Shown here: piece by piece, positions 25,179 through 35,476 of the stretch | How the letters are laid out: every line of letters starts with the position of its first letter | How positions within the stretch are numbered: the first letter of the stretch is position 1 | From: Marimonas lutisalis | GTDB lineage: Bacteria; Pseudomonadota; Alphaproteobacteria; Rhodobacterales; Rhodobacteraceae | Direction of reading: 5' to 3' | Assembly (NCBI RefSeq): GCF_005434965.1 | Contig: NZ_SKCI01000002.1 | Location: forward strand, 864,001 to 928,000 | DNA length: 64,000 bases | Translations under genes and position numbers: made by a program | Notes under the pieces: model-generated | Databases searched by the model: none | The model's input: the letters and a program-made list of their open reading frames with translations, nothing else | Told to the model about the DNA's origin: nothing

Positions 25179-25188
25179 TATACGTATA
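25179..25188. promoter_or_regulatory. AT-rich palindrome in the methyltransferase/LysR divergent region
   Basis: tatacgtata is a perfect 10-bp palindrome in otherwise GC-rich DNA, directly before the LysR start. A second dyad (gaatt-gccga-aattc) lies about 25 bp to the left. Either could be the LysR site or part of a promoter. Confidence 0.35.
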
Positions 25189-25191
25189 TGC

Positions 25192-26115
25192 ATGAATTGG
25201 AGCGATCTGAATTTCGACTGGAACCAACTGCGCGCCTTTCTCGCCACGGCCGAGGAGGGCTCGCTTTCCGCTGCCGCGCGGGCGCTGGGGTTGACGCAGC
25301 CTACGCTGGGCCGGCAGGTAAGCGCGCTGGAGGAAACGCTGGGCATCGCGCTCTTTGAGCGGGTCGGGCGCGGTCTGGAGCTGACCGCGGCGGGGCGCGA
25401 GATCCTGCCGCATGCCCGCGCCATGGGCGCGGCGGCGCAGCGCGTGTCGCTGGCCGTGGCGGGCCAGGCGCAGGCGCTGGAAGGCAAGCTGAAGATCACC
25501 GCGTCGGACGTGTTTTCGGCGCATTTCCTGCCGCCGGTGCTGGCCCGGCTGCGCGCCGTGGCGCCGCGGCTTGAGATCGAGATCGTCGCCGCCAACGATA
25601 TCCGCGATCTTTTGCGCCGCGAGGCCGATATCGCCATCCGCCATGTCCGTCCGAGCGAGCCCGAGCTGATCGCCCGCAAGGTCCGCGATGCCACCGCGCA
25701 TTTTTATGCCACCCGGGGCTATCTTGCGCGGCGCGGCCGTCCGAAGACCCTGCAGGAGCTGATGCGGCACGATTTCGTCCATCCCGGCGATGCCGACCGT
25801 TTCCTCGACCACATGCGCGCGATGGGGTTGGCCCTGGGGCCGGAAAACCTGCGCGTGGGATCGGATAATGGGCTGGTCGCCTGGGAGCTGGCGCGCCAGG
25901 GCCTGGGCGTGATCCCGATGTCGGACGAGGTCGCCGCCCGCTGCCCGGAGATGGAACGGCTCTTGCCGGGGATGGAGCCGATCACCTTTCCGGTCTGGCT
26001 TGTCACCCATCGCGAATTGCACGGCTCGGCCCGGGTGCGGCTGGTCTTCGACATGCTGGCCGAGGCACTGGCGCGGCCCTGGGCGCTCAGTACCGGCGAT
26101 GCACCCGGCGCCTGA
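25192..26115 (+). CDS. LysR-family transcriptional regulator
   Basis: A 307-aa LysR protein: winged HTH in the first 60 residues (LSAAARALGLTQPTLGRQVSALE region) and a periplasmic-binding-fold effector domain. The ATG at 25192 puts NFDWNQLRAFL at the usual N-terminal spacing; an in-frame ATG 54 nt upstream would add residues across the palindrome. Its 3' end overlaps the convergent transporter gene by 29 bp. Confidence 0.85.
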   Translation: MNWSDLNFDWNQLRAFLATAEEGSLSAAARALGLTQPTLGRQVSALEETLGIALFERVGRGLELTAAGREILPHARAMGAAAQRVSLAVAGQAQALEGKLKITASDVFSAHFLPPVLARLRAVAPRLEIEIVAANDIRDLLRREADIAIRHVRPSEPELIARKVRDATAHFYATRGYLARRGRPKTLQELMRHDFVHPGDADRFLDHMRAMGLALGPENLRVGSDNGLVAWELARQGLGVIPMSDEVAARCPEMERLLPGMEPITFPVWLVTHRELHGSARVRLVFDMLAEALARPWALSTGDAPGA

Positions 26116-27121
26116 CCATCGGACGCGTCTTTCGGCGCTCGCGGAAGAACACGAACAATCCCGCCCCCACGATCAGCGCGATGCCCACCATCACCCAGGG
26201 GCCCGGCAGTTCGGCCCAGATCAGCCAGCCCCAGAAGATCGCCATTGGCAGGCCGACATATTCGAAGGGTGCCACCGTGGCGGCATTGGCCAGCCGGTAG
26301 GCCTGCGAAATCGAGTAGCCGATGATCGCGGAATTCAGCCCCAGCCCGAGGAAGAGCCAGCGGTCTATCCCCTGCGGCATCTGCCATTCCCTTAACAGGA
26401 AAATCAGGCTTTCGTTGTCCGCGCCTTCCGCAAAACGCCCGTCGCCGGCCACCGTCCAGACGGCCAGCGATACCACGATGAACATCCCCTGGATATAAAC
26501 CGCCAACGCCGAGGCCTTGGAATTCACCCCAAGCTTGCGGGTCATCACCTGGTTCAGCGCATAGGTCGCCGCGGCCACAACCGGCAGCGCCAGAACCCAG
26601 CGGCTCACGCCCAGCGTGCCCTGGCTGGCCCAGGGCTGCATCATCACCACCACGCCGATGAACCCGACAACAACCGCGCCCATGCGCATCGGCCCCACCT
26701 TTTCGCCAAGGATCGGGATCGAAAACAACGTGATCATCAGCGGCGCGACGAAGAACAATGCCGTCGCATCGGCCAGCGGGATCACCGCCAGCGCAGCGAA
26801 AAAGGTGAGGTTCGAGATGACGATCAGGAACCCGCGCAGCGCATGCAGCCCCGGCGTGCGGGTTTTCAGGATCCGCCATCCGCCCTCGTACTGCACCATC
26901 ATCAGGCTGAACAGGATGCCCACGCCCGAGCGGATCAACACGATTTCATGCAGCGGGTAACCGCCCGACAACTGCTTGACCAGCATGTCGTTGACGGAAA
27001 TCGCGGTCATCGCCAGCACGATCATCACGATCCCGGCGGCGGGTCGGTTCTGGGCCATGTCTGTGGTCATGGGCGCCTGTCTGGCATGGGTGACCGGGCG
27101 GTTCGCGTGCGTTTGCGACAT
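26087..27121 (-). CDS. DMT-superfamily (EamA) transporter
   Basis: A 344-aa protein with ten hydrophobic helices in two EamA repeats and a basic C-terminal tail, the usual layout of metabolite exporters of the drug/metabolite family. Starts at residue 1 and residue 18 (MTTDMAQN) are both possible; the hydrophobic part begins near residue 29. Substrate unknown. Confidence 0.8.
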   Translation of the reverse strand: MSQTHANRPVTHARQAPMTTDMAQNRPAAGIVMIVLAMTAISVNDMLVKQLSGGYPLHEIVLIRSGVGILFSLMMVQYEGGWRILKTRTPGLHALRGFLIVISNLTFFAALAVIPLADATALFFVAPLMITLFSIPILGEKVGPMRMGAVVVGFIGVVVMMQPWASQGTLGVSRWVLALPVVAAATYALNQVMTRKLGVNSKASALAVYIQGMFIVVSLAVWTVAGDGRFAEGADNESLIFLLREWQMPQGIDRWLFLGLGLNSAIIGYSISQAYRLANAATVAPFEYVGLPMAIFWGWLIWAELPGPWVMVGIALIVGAGLFVFFRERRKTRPMVRRRVHRRY

Positions 27122-27178
27122 TCTGGACCATGCCCGTGGACTGGCCTAAGTTGGCGCCGCGCGACACAGGAGAAAGAC

Positions 27179-28108
27179 ATGCCCGCGATCGTGGAAACAC
27201 GCGGCCTGACCAAGGTTTACGAGGATGGCACCGAGGCGCTGAAACCCTTGGACCTGAGCATCGAGGAGGGCGAAATCCTGGCCCTGCTTGGCCCGAATGG
27301 TGCGGGCAAAACCACCCTGATCTCAATGCTTTGCGGTCTCGTGTCGCCGTCTGGCGGGCAGGCGCTGGTGGGTGGGCATGACATCGTTGCCAGCTATCGG
27401 CAGGCGCGGCGAATGATCGGCCTCGTGCCGCAGGAAATCGCGCTCGAACCATTCCAGAAGGTCTGGGATTCCGTGCGCTTCACTCGCGGTCTTTTCGGCC
27501 TCAAACGCGATGATGCGCATCTCGAAGCGGTGCTGCGCCAGCTGTCGCTTTGGGACAAGCGCAACAATCGCGTGGTGGAACTTTCGGGCGGGATGAAACG
27601 CCGCGTGCTGATCGCCAAGGCGCTGTCGCATCGCCCGCGCGTTCTGTTCCTGGATGAACCAACGGCGGGCGTCGACGTGGATCTGCGCCGCGACATGTGG
27701 GAAATGGTCGAAGAGCTGCGCCGCGACGGCGTGACCATCATCCTGACCACCCATTATATCGAAGAGGCCGAAGCCATCGCCGACCGGGTCGGCGTGATCA
27801 GCAAGGGCGAGTTGCTGCTGATCGAGGAAAAAGACGCGCTGATGGTACGCATGGGCCGCAAGACGCTGCGCATCGACCTGCGCGCTCCCGTGCGGGCCGT
27901 GCCAGACGGGCTGGCGCGCTATGATCTGGAACTGGCCGCCGATGGCGAAAGCCTGAGCTATCACTACGACACGATGGGCGAAGGCACGGGCATCACCGCG
28001 CTGTTGCAAGACCTGGCGCGCGAAGGGCTCGCGCTGCGCGACATCCATACGCGGCAATCCAGCCTCGAAGAGATTTTCGTCGACCTGGTCAAGGGAGAGG
28101 CACAATGA
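27179..28108 (+). CDS. ABC-2-type transporter ATP-binding protein
   Basis: A 309-aa ABC ATPase: Walker [10 protein letters not shown], signature LSGGMKRR, Walker [13 protein letters not shown], and the H-loop in [10 protein letters not shown]. The C-terminal extension is typical of drug or polysaccharide exporters of the DrrA/NodI/YadG type. ACAGGAG precedes the ATG. It overlaps the permease gene by ATGA, so the two form one exporter. Confidence 0.9.
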   Translation: MPAIVETRGLTKVYEDGTEALKPLDLSIEEGEILALLGPNGAGKTTLISMLCGLVSPSGGQALVGGHDIVASYRQARRMIGLVPQEIALEPFQKVWDSVRFTRGLFGLKRDDAHLEAVLRQLSLWDKRNNRVVELSGGMKRRVLIAKALSHRPRVLFLDEPTAGVDVDLRRDMWEMVEELRRDGVTIILTTHYIEEAEAIADRVGVISKGELLLIEEKDALMVRMGRKTLRIDLRAPVRAVPDGLARYDLELAADGESLSYHYDTMGEGTGITALLQDLAREGLALRDIHTRQSSLEEIFVDLVKGEAQ

Positions 28109-28866
28109 ACTGGCAGGCCGTCTGGGCGATCTACACCTATGAAATGCGCCGCTTCATTCGCACTTTCGCGCAAAGCTTCCTGTCGCCGGTGCTGTCGACC
28201 TCGCTTTATTTCGTGGTTTTCGGCACCGCCATCGGCTCGCGCATCGACCAGGTCGAAGGCGTCAGCTACGGCGCCTTCATCGTTCCCGGCCTCATCATGC
28301 TGTCGGTGATGACACAAGGCATCTCGAACGCCAGTTTCGGCATCTATTTCCCGAAATTCATCGGCACGATTTACGAGTTGCTGTCGGCCCCGGTGAATTT
28401 CCTCGAGATTGTGCTGGGCTATGTCGGCGCTGCCGCGACCAAGGCGCTTTTCATCGGGCTGGTGATCCTTGGTACCGCGTCGCTCTTTGTCGATCTCACG
28501 GTGATGCACCCGGGTGCGATGCTGGCTTTCTTACTGCTCACCTGTCTCAGCTTCGCGCTCTTCGGCTTCATCATCGGTATCTGGGCGCAGAATTTCGAAC
28601 AGCTGCAACTGATCCCGCTTCTCGTGGTCACGCCGCTGGTGTTCCTCGGCGGCGCGTTCTACTCGATCTCGATGCTGCCGCCCGCCTGGCAGACGGTGAC
28701 CTATTTCAACCCGGTGGTGTACCTCATCTCGGGCTTTCGCTGGGCGTTCTTCGGCGCGGCGGATGTGCCGGTGGGCATTTCGCTGATGGCGATCTGCGGC
28801 TTTCTCGCCCTGTGCCTTCTGGTGATCGGCTGGATTTTCCGCACCGGCTACCGGATCAAGCCATGA
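28105..28866 (+). CDS. ABC-2-type transporter permease
   Basis: A 253-aa protein with six hydrophobic helices and the [13 protein letters not shown] signature region of ABC-2 permeases (NodJ/YadH/DrrB type). It partners the ATPase encoded just before it. Substrate unknown. Confidence 0.9.
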   Translation: MNWQAVWAIYTYEMRRFIRTFAQSFLSPVLSTSLYFVVFGTAIGSRIDQVEGVSYGAFIVPGLIMLSVMTQGISNASFGIYFPKFIGTIYELLSAPVNFLEIVLGYVGAAATKALFIGLVILGTASLFVDLTVMHPGAMLAFLLLTCLSFALFGFIIGIWAQNFEQLQLIPLLVVTPLVFLGGAFYSISMLPPAWQTVTYFNPVVYLISGFRWAFFGAADVPVGISLMAICGFLALCLLVIGWIFRTGYRIKP

Positions 28867-28985
28867 TGCGCGCCCATGGTGGCACGTGACGTTTTTGCCT
28901 GCTTTCGGGCCTTTTTTCACAAGATAACCATTCCGTGCCGGGCGTCACCTTGTCACGCCCGCACGGGGCCTCTACATCACCCGTC

Positions 28986-29780
28986 ATGAAGCGCTTTATT
29001 CCGTTCGTCAAAACGCCCCCGCGCGTTGCGGTGATCCGCCTGCAGGGTGCCATCGGCACCGGGCGTTTCCCGATCAATGACGAGGCCTATTTCCAGATCA
29101 TCGACCGCGCCTTCAAACGCGGCAGGCCCAGCGCTGTGGCGCTGCTGATCAATTCGCCCGGCGGCTCTCCGGTGCAAAGCTCGCGGATCGCGTCGCGCAT
29201 CCGCCGGCTCGCGGACGAAAAAAAGGTGCCCGTGCACGCCTTTGTCGAAGATGTGGCGGCCTCTGGCGGTTATTGGCTGGCTTGCTCGGCCGATGACATC
29301 TGGGCCGATCCGGCCTCGGTCATCGGGTCGATCGGGGTCATTTCCTATGGCTTCGGTGCACATGATTTCATCTCGCGCCACGGGATCGAACGGCGCGTGC
29401 ACACGGCCGGCAAATCGAAATCCCAGCTGGACCCGTTCAAGCCGGAACAGCCCGAGGACGTGGAACGGCTCAAGGCCATCCTCGATGACATGCACCAGAT
29501 TTTCATCGACCACGTGAAAACTTCGCGCGGCGAAAAGCTCACTGATGACGAGCGGATTTTTGCCGGCGAGTTCTGGCTGGCGGACACGGCCCGGAAGCTA
29601 GGCCTGATCGACGGCACCGCGCATATGGAGCCCAAGCTGAAAGAGCTTTACGGCGATGATGTGAAGCTGATCCGTTATGGCCGCCGCCGGGGTCTCTTTC
29701 AGCGGTTCGGCGCGCAAGTGGCCGAAGATGCAATGACCGCGATCGAGGAGCGGGCCGGTTACGCCCGCTACGGTCTCTGA
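28986..29780 (+). CDS. S49-family (SppA-like) serine peptidase
   Basis: A 264-aa single-domain S49 peptidase. Nucleophile Ser93 is in VAASGGYW, and a general-base Lys is in AGKSKSQLD (Lys143 or Lys145). It is about half the size of E. coli SppA and resembles short SppA forms. No clear N-terminal membrane helix is seen, unusual for a signal-peptide peptidase, so it may work on soluble or peripheral substrates. The next gene starts 3 bp downstream. Confidence 0.8.
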   Translation: MKRFIPFVKTPPRVAVIRLQGAIGTGRFPINDEAYFQIIDRAFKRGRPSAVALLINSPGGSPVQSSRIASRIRRLADEKKVPVHAFVEDVAASGGYWLACSADDIWADPASVIGSIGVISYGFGAHDFISRHGIERRVHTAGKSKSQLDPFKPEQPEDVERLKAILDDMHQIFIDHVKTSRGEKLTDDERIFAGEFWLADTARKLGLIDGTAHMEPKLKELYGDDVKLIRYGRRRGLFQRFGAQVAEDAMTAIEERAGYARYGL

Positions 29781-29783
29781 TCC

Positions 29784-29945
29784 ATGGTTGCCAAGATCGT
29801 CCTCCTTTTCCTTGTCTTCATCGGCGTGCTGGCCATGTTCGGCAAGCTGACCGTACCGGGGCAGAAGAAACTCGCCTCGAAACGCTGCCCCAAATGCGGC
29901 CGCTTCCGCATCGGCAAGACCTGCAGCTGCGGCAAGAAGGGGTAG
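29784..29945 (+). CDS. 53-aa membrane-anchored zinc-ribbon protein
   Basis: A small gene fitted exactly between the S49 gene (3-bp gap) and the antiporter gene (3-bp gap). Residues 1-20 form one hydrophobic helix; residues 35-50 read CPKCGRF...CSCG, a compact Cys4 zinc ribbon. The tight spacing on both sides argues that it is expressed. Function unknown; it may act with the S49 peptidase. Confidence 0.7.
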   Translation: MVAKIVLLFLVFIGVLAMFGKLTVPGQKKLASKRCPKCGRFRIGKTCSCGKKG

Positions 29946-29948
29946 GGG

Positions 29949-30914
29949 ATGGACTGGATCTATGCCACGCTCGGCCTGGTCATCCTGCTTCTCGCCGGTG
30001 ACAGCCTGGTGCGCGGGGCCGTGAACCTCGCGCTGCGGCTTGGCATTCCCGCGCTGATCGTCTCGCTCACCATCGTGGCCTTCGGCACTTCGGCTCCCGA
30101 ACTGCTGATCGGCATCCGTGCCATCACCGACAATGCGCCGGGCATCGCGCTGGGCAATGTCGTGGGCTCGAACACCGCCAATATCCTGCTGGTGCTGGGT
30201 GTGCCTGCGCTCCTCGCCACAATGCACACCTCCGAATGTGACAGCCGCAAGACCTATGTCTACATGCTCCTGGCCTCGGTGCTTTTCATCGCGCTGGCCT
30301 TCCGCGGCGTGTTCGATTGGGGCGCGGCCATCGTTCTGCTGGCGGCTCTTGGCTTTGTCCTGGGCGACAGTTTCCTGCATGCCCGCCGCCACCGGCGCGA
30401 AATGGCGGGGCTGGCGCTCGCCGACGACGAGGACGAGCGCGAAGACCTCGAAGGCGCAGACCCCGACATGCCTTGGTGGAAGATCCTCGTTTTCCTCACT
30501 CTTGGCCTGATCGGCCTGCCGTTGGGCGCCGACCTGCTGGTCGACAGTTCGATCAACATCGCGCGTACCTTCGGCGTCTCGGAAACCGTGATCGGCCTGA
30601 CGCTGGTGGCCGTCGGCACCTCGCTGCCGGAACTGGCCACCACCGTCATGGCCGCCATCCGCCAGCAGGCCGATGTGGCGCTGGGCAACGTGATTGGCTC
30701 GAACATGTTCAACCTTCTGGCGATCATCGGCATCACCGCCCTGATCGGCAATATCCCGGTCGACCCGGAATTCCTGCAATTCGATCTTTGGGTCATGCTG
30801 GGCGCCTCGGTGCTTCTCGTGCCCTTCGTTTTTCTCAAGCAGAACATCACCCGCCTCTGGGGCATCGCCTTGACCGCGCTTTACGCCGGCTACGTCGTTG
30901 TGGTGCTGTCATGA
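29949..30914 (+). CDS. Calcium/sodium antiporter family protein
   Basis: A 321-aa protein with two inverted repeats of five helices, each bearing the alpha-repeat signature: FGTSAPELLIG...GNVVGSN (about 38-75) and VGTSLPELATT...GNVIGSN (about 218-255). This is the YrbG/CaCA cation exchanger family in the inner membrane. It overlaps the SDR gene by ATGA. Confidence 0.9.
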   Translation: MDWIYATLGLVILLLAGDSLVRGAVNLALRLGIPALIVSLTIVAFGTSAPELLIGIRAITDNAPGIALGNVVGSNTANILLVLGVPALLATMHTSECDSRKTYVYMLLASVLFIALAFRGVFDWGAAIVLLAALGFVLGDSFLHARRHRREMAGLALADDEDEREDLEGADPDMPWWKILVFLTLGLIGLPLGADLLVDSSINIARTFGVSETVIGLTLVAVGTSLPELATTVMAAIRQQADVALGNVIGSNMFNLLAIIGITALIGNIPVDPEFLQFDLWVMLGASVLLVPFVFLKQNITRLWGIALTALYAGYVVVVLS

Positions 30915-31693
30915 GCGGCGCGGCCCTTGTCACCGGTGGCGCCACGCGCCTTGGCGCCTCGATGGCGCTCTATCTCGCGCATCGCGGCTTCGATGTGGCG
31001 ATTCATTACAACTCGAATGCAGAAATGGCGCAGTCGGTCGCTGATGAAATCGCTGCGGGCGGGCGCAAGGCGGCGATCTTCCAGGCCGATCTGCTGCACG
31101 AGGACCAGACCCGCGAACTGATCCCGCAGGCGGCTGCGGCACTGGGCGCGCCGCTGACCGTGCTCATCAACAACGCGTCGATCTTCGAATACGATACCAT
31201 CCGCACCGGCACCCGCGACAGCTGGGACCGGCACATGGAATCGAACCTGCGCGCGCCTTTCGTGCTGACGCAAGCTTTCGCCGAACAGGCGCCGCGTGCG
31301 CACATGGACGACCGGGGCGAGCCGATGGCCCAGGCCCTCGTCATCAACATGATTGACCAGCGCGTGCGCAAGCTCACGCCAGAGTTCGCCTCCTACACCA
31401 TCGCCAAGATGGGGCTCTGGGCGCTCACCCGCACCGCGGCGCAAGGGCTGGCCCCCGATATCCGCGTCAATGCCATCGGGCCCGGACCCACCCTGATCGG
31501 GGCGCGCCAGACCGAAGATCATTTCGCCCGCCAGCGTGCCAACACGGTCCTCGAACGCGGCTCGAACCCCGAGGATATCACCGCCGCCTTGGGCTATTTG
31601 CTCGATGCGCCGGCGGTCACCGGGCAGCTCCTCTGCGTCGATGGCGGCCAGCACCTGGCCTGGCAGACGCCCGATATTCTGGGTGTCGAATAG
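30911..31693 (+). CDS. Short-chain dehydrogenase/reductase
   Basis: A 260-aa SDR with a Rossmann motif TGGATRLG, the NNAS segment and the active-site YTIAK (Tyr-x3-Lys). The ATR rather than xxxGxG ending and the C-terminal VDGGQHL resemble FolM/pteridine-reductase-like SDRs, but this is a guess. Last gene of the block from the S49 peptidase onward. Confidence 0.8.
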   Translation: MSGAALVTGGATRLGASMALYLAHRGFDVAIHYNSNAEMAQSVADEIAAGGRKAAIFQADLLHEDQTRELIPQAAAALGAPLTVLINNASIFEYDTIRTGTRDSWDRHMESNLRAPFVLTQAFAEQAPRAHMDDRGEPMAQALVINMIDQRVRKLTPEFASYTIAKMGLWALTRTAAQGLAPDIRVNAIGPGPTLIGARQTEDHFARQRANTVLERGSNPEDITAALGYLLDAPAVTGQLLCVDGGQHLAWQTPDILGVE

Positions 31694-31994
31694 CGCCCCG
31701 CGCCTCTGCCCCTGCGTCAGTTTTGCACTGGACACGGAGCCGTTACCGAAGCGTTACAAAAACTTTAATGTTTTCAATATTTTGCTGACGGGTCAAAAAA
31801 ATTGTGTTTAAAATCAACAAGTTAAATGCATGCCCATTTTTTAGGCAATTCAACGAAATCGCCCGAAAACAAAGGAAATTTCCGGCTGACCCAAAGATAC
31901 ACCCAGAGTTATCCACAGGATTGGTGGATGCCTTTTCTCTTGCCCCGACCAGCGTAAGATTGCAGCCAGACCAAAGAATCACAGACCCGGACAA
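31694..31994. other. AT-rich gap before uvrC with one DnaA box
   Basis: 300 bp with many A/T runs (31760-31880), standing out against the GC-rich surroundings. ttatccaca at 31909-31917 is a perfect DnaA-box consensus; I see no second copy. The right part should carry the uvrC promoter. No gene or structured RNA is evident. Confidence 0.5.
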
Positions 31995-33872
31995 ATGAGC
32001 GAGCAGGACCAAACAGATACGCCCCCGGAAAAGACCGGGCACGAGGTGATCGCGGGCTATCTCAAGACCCTCGACAGCTCGCCGGGCGTCTACCGCATGC
32101 TCGATGGCGAAAGCCGCGTGCTCTATGTCGGCAAGGCGCGCAACCTGCGCGCGCGGGTGTCGAACTATGCCCGGCCCACGGGCCATTCTGCGCGTATTAC
32201 GCGGATGATCCGCGAAACCGCCTCGATGATGTTCCTGACCACGCGGACGGAAACCGAGGCGCTGCTGCTGGAGCAGAACCTGATCAAGCAGCTCAAACCG
32301 CGTTACAACGTGCTTTTGCGCGACGACAAGAGCTTTCCGAACATCCTTGTCACCGATCATCCCTTCCCGATGATCAAGAAGCACCGCGGCGCGAAAAAGG
32401 AAAAGGGCCATTATTACGGCCCCTTCGCCAGCGCCGGCGCGGTCAACCGTGCGCTCGCCCAGTTGCAGCGCGTCTTTCTGCTGCGCAACTGTTCGGACGC
32501 GATGTTCGACAGCCGCACGCGCCCCTGCCTGCAATACCAGATCAAGCGCTGCACCGCGCCCTGTGTCGGCAAGATCAGCGAAGCCGACTATGCCGAGGCG
32601 GTGCGCGATGCCGAACGCTATCTCTCGGGCCGCTCGACCCAGATCCAGGAAAAACTCGCCACCGAGATGCAGGCGGCCTCGGACGCGATGGAGTTTGAAA
32701 AGGCGGCCGCGCTGCGCGACCGGATCAAGGCACTGACCCAGGTGCAGACCGCACAGGGCATCAACCCGCGCTCGACGCAAGAGGCCGACGTGATCGCGCT
32801 GCACCTCGAAAACGGCCAGGCCTGCGTGCAGGTCTTTTTCATCCGCGCGAACCAGAACTGGGGCAACCGCGATTTCTATCCGCGTGTCGGCTCGGCCGAA
32901 ATCGAGGCGGCCGAGGTGCTCGAGGCTTTCATCGGCCAGTTCTACGACAGCAAGGAACCTCCGAAACAGCTTCTGCTCTCGCACCCGATCGAAAACGCCG
33001 ACCTGATGGCCGACGCGTTGGGCGAGAAGGCGGGCCGCAAGGTCGAGATCCTCGTGCCCCAACGTGGCGAAAAAGCCGAGCTGGTCTCCTCGGCCGCCCG
33101 CAACGCCCGCGAAAGCCTCGCCCGCAAGATGGCCGAAACCGCGACACAGGCGAAACTGCTCAGGGGCGTGGCGGAGGCCTTTGGCCTCGACACCCCGCCA
33201 CAACGGATCGAGGTCTATGACAACAGCCACATCCAGGGCGCCCATGCCGTGGGCGCGATGATCGTTGCCGGTCCCGACGGCCTGATGAAAAACCAGTACC
33301 GCAAGTTCAACATCCGCGGCGACGACCTGACACCGGGCGACGACTTCGGCATGATGAAAGAGGTGCTGACCCGCCGTTTCAAGCGCCTGCTGAAGGAAGA
33401 CCCCGACCGCAAGGAGGGCCACTGGCCCGATCTCCTGCTGATCGACGGTGGTGCGGGGCAGGTCTCGGCCGTCAAACAGATCATGGATGAAATGGGCGTG
33501 GCCGACATTCCGATGGTGGGCGTCGCCAAGGGCATCGACCGCGATGCCGGCAAGGAGGAGTTCCACCGCCCCGGCGCGCGCCCGATGGCGCTGCGCCACA
33601 ACGATCCGGTGCTCTACTTCATTCAGCGCCTGCGGGACGAGGCCCACCGCTTTGCTATCGGTACCCACCGCGCCAAGCGTGCCAAGGCCGTAGGCGCGAC
33701 GCCCCTGGACGACGTCCCGGGCGTCGGTGCCACGCGCAAGCGCGCGCTGCTGGCGCATTTCGGCAGCGCCAAGGCCGTCAGCCGCGCCGCGCTGGCCGAT
33801 CTGAAGGCGGTCGAGGGCATCTCGGACAGCCTCGCCGAAACCATCTACGATTTCTTCCACGACCAGGGCTAG
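31995..33872 (+). CDS. uvrC: UvrABC excinuclease subunit C
   Basis: A 625-aa nucleotide-excision-repair endonuclease. The GIY-YIG domain is at about residues 25-105 (GVYRM...LYVGKA), with the UVR segment near 215-245. The C-terminal RNase-H-like nuclease domain contains [18 protein letters not shown], and helix-hairpin-helix motifs end the protein. UvrC cuts on both sides of lesions marked by UvrA and UvrB. Full length for the family. Confidence 0.97.
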   Translation: MSEQDQTDTPPEKTGHEVIAGYLKTLDSSPGVYRMLDGESRVLYVGKARNLRARVSNYARPTGHSARITRMIRETASMMFLTTRTETEALLLEQNLIKQLKPRYNVLLRDDKSFPNILVTDHPFPMIKKHRGAKKEKGHYYGPFASAGAVNRALAQLQRVFLLRNCSDAMFDSRTRPCLQYQIKRCTAPCVGKISEADYAEAVRDAERYLSGRSTQIQEKLATEMQAASDAMEFEKAAALRDRIKALTQVQTAQGINPRSTQEADVIALHLENGQACVQVFFIRANQNWGNRDFYPRVGSAEIEAAEVLEAFIGQFYDSKEPPKQLLLSHPIENADLMADALGEKAGRKVEILVPQRGEKAELVSSAARNARESLARKMAETATQAKLLRGVAEAFGLDTPPQRIEVYDNSHIQGAHAVGAMIVAGPDGLMKNQYRKFNIRGDDLTPGDDFGMMKEVLTRRFKRLLKEDPDRKEGHWPDLLLIDGGAGQVSAVKQIMDEMGVADIPMVGVAKGIDRDAGKEEFHRPGARPMALRHNDPVLYFIQRLRDEAHRFAIGTHRAKRAKAVGATPLDDVPGVGATRKRALLAHFGSAKAVSRAALADLKAVEGISDSLAETIYDFFHDQG

Positions 33873-33900
33873 GCCCGCCAGGGGTCCCCTTCATCTGACC

Positions 33901-33954
33901 CAAAATACCTCGGGGGTGCGGGGGCTGGCCCCCGCTTGGCGCGCCCGGGCGCGC
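33901..33954. terminator. GC-rich hairpins after uvrC
   Basis: gcggggg/cccccgc form a 7-bp stem with a 4-base loop (33918-33935), preceded by caaaatacctcgggggt, a sequence type common in Rhodobacteraceae intergenic DNA. A perfect 16-bp palindrome (gcgcgcccgggcgcgc, 33939-33954) follows. Together they probably end the uvrC transcript; no long T-run. Confidence 0.5.
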
Positions 33955-34122
33955 GGTCGGTTAACCTGATTTTCCGTGAACATGCGCCGTTTTTCCCGGC
34001 AGCCGGATGTCAGCCGGGGGGTGCACGCAGATCACCCCCCTGACATGGCGCGCAAAATCGCCGTTAACCCCTGCGTGCGGTCCCTTCCCCCGCGCCTCAA
34101 ACCGGGGTAGAAACGGCGCGAA

Positions 34123-34788
34123 ATGAAATGGACGGTCCCGAATATCCTGACGGCCCTGCGCCTGCTGGCCGCACCGATGGTGCCGGTGATGTTCCTCTAT
34201 TTCACAAGACCTTACGCCGACTGGTTTGCGCTGATGCTGTTCGTCCTGGCCTCGGTCACCGACTGGTTCGACGGCTACCTGGCGCGGGCCTGGAAACAGC
34301 AAACCAAGCTCGGCACCATGCTCGACCCTATCGCCGACAAGGCCATGGTCATCATCGCCCTCCTGGTCATCTGTGGATATTCCACCTGGACCCCATGGCT
34401 CGTTCTTCCGGCCACGATCATCCTCTTTCGCGAGGTCTTTGTTTCCGGCCTGCGCGAGTTCCTGGGCGATACGGCTGGCACGCTCAAGGTGACCTGGCTG
34501 GCCAAGTGGAAAACCACCGTGCAGATGGTCGCCATCGCGGTGCTGTTTTCGCAGGGCGTGTTCGAGCATTACCTCGTCATGTCGTCTTGGGGCATGGATC
34601 AGGCCATGGCCGAGGCGATGCTGAGCGGCGACATGGAAGATTCCCAGGGCCTGCGCTGGAAGTATGCCGGCATGGTCTGGGCCGGAAACCTGGGCGTTGT
34701 GCTGCTGTGGTTCGCGGCCCTGCTCACGCTGGTAACGGGCTGGGATTACCTTCGCAAATCAACCCCTTACCTGCGCGAGGATACGTGA
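34123..34788 (+). CDS. pgsA: CDP-diacylglycerol-glycerol-3-phosphate 3-phosphatidyltransferase
   Basis: A 221-aa inner-membrane enzyme making phosphatidylglycerophosphate. The CDP-alcohol phosphotransferase motif is complete (DWFDGYLAR...G...DPIADK, about 47-70). It overlaps moaD by one base (TGATG). The pgsA-moaD-moaE order after uvrC is common in Rhodobacteraceae. Confidence 0.93.
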   Translation: MKWTVPNILTALRLLAAPMVPVMFLYFTRPYADWFALMLFVLASVTDWFDGYLARAWKQQTKLGTMLDPIADKAMVIIALLVICGYSTWTPWLVLPATIILFREVFVSGLREFLGDTAGTLKVTWLAKWKTTVQMVAIAVLFSQGVFEHYLVMSSWGMDQAMAEAMLSGDMEDSQGLRWKYAGMVWAGNLGVVLLWFAALLTLVTGWDYLRKSTPYLREDT

Positions 34789-35033
34789 TGGAAGTACTCT
34801 ATTTCGCCTGGGTGCGCGAACGTATCGGCCTGCCGCGCGAGACGGTCGAGACCGAGGCGAAGACCGTCGCCGAGCTTGTCGCGGAGTTGCGCAAGCGCGA
34901 AGAGCGCTACGAGGCGGCCTTCGCCGATCTCTCGGCGTTGCGCGTGGCGCTCGATCAGGAGCTTGCGGATTTTGATGCACCTCTCGAAGGGGTGCGCGAG
35001 GTGGCGTTCTTTCCGCCAATGACCGGAGGCTGA
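34788..35033 (+). CDS. moaD: Molybdopterin synthase small subunit
   Basis: An 81-aa ubiquitin-fold protein ending in the Gly-Gly tail (PPMTGG) that is thiocarboxylated and donates sulfur to cyclic pyranopterin phosphate. Its partner MoaE is encoded 2 bp downstream. Confidence 0.93.
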   Translation: MEVLYFAWVRERIGLPRETVETEAKTVAELVAELRKREERYEAAFADLSALRVALDQELADFDAPLEGVREVAFFPPMTGG

Positions 35034-35035
35034 GA

Positions 35036-35476
35036 ATGGATATCCGGGTGCAGGAGCAGCCGTTCGATTTCGGTGCCGAGGCAAACCGCTTTGCCGCTGG
35101 CCACACCGAGATGGGCGCGGTGGTCACTTTCACCGGGATCGTTCGCGATGTGGCGGATGGTCTGCAATCCATGCAAATCGAGCACTATCCGGGCATGACG
35201 GAAAAGGCGCTGGAACAGCATGCGCGCGAGGCGTTAACCCGGTTTAAACTCGGCGATGTTCTGATCATTCACAGGTATGGCGTTCTTGCGCCGGGCGAAA
35301 TGATCATGATGGTCGCCACCGCCGCTCCGCACCGCGCCGACGCCTTTCAGGCGGCGGAGTACCTGATGGATTACCTCAAGTCGCGCGCGCCGTTCTGGAA
35401 AAAAGAGACTACGGGCGACGGTGCCGGCTGGGTTGCAGCGAAGGACGAAGACGAAGATGCGCTGGGACGATGGTGA
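35036..35476 (+). CDS. moaE: Molybdopterin synthase catalytic subunit
   Basis: A 146-aa MoaE: GAVVTFTGIVRD near residue 27, HRYG near 79, and the catalytic Lys region KSRAPFWKKE (about 115-124). It forms the heterotetramer with MoaD in molybdenum-cofactor synthesis. Its end overlaps the next gene by 7 bp. Confidence 0.95.
   Translation: MDIRVQEQPFDFGAEANRFAAGHTEMGAVVTFTGIVRDVADGLQSMQIEHYPGMTEKALEQHAREALTRFKLGDVLIIHRYGVLAPGEMIMMVATAAPHRADAFQAAEYLMDYLKSRAPFWKKETTGDGAGWVAAKDEDEDALGRW

Noticed and set aside
31694-31994. Chromosomal replication origin
   Set aside because: Only one DnaA box, no box cluster, and no dnaA, hemE, parA/parB or gid genes nearby.
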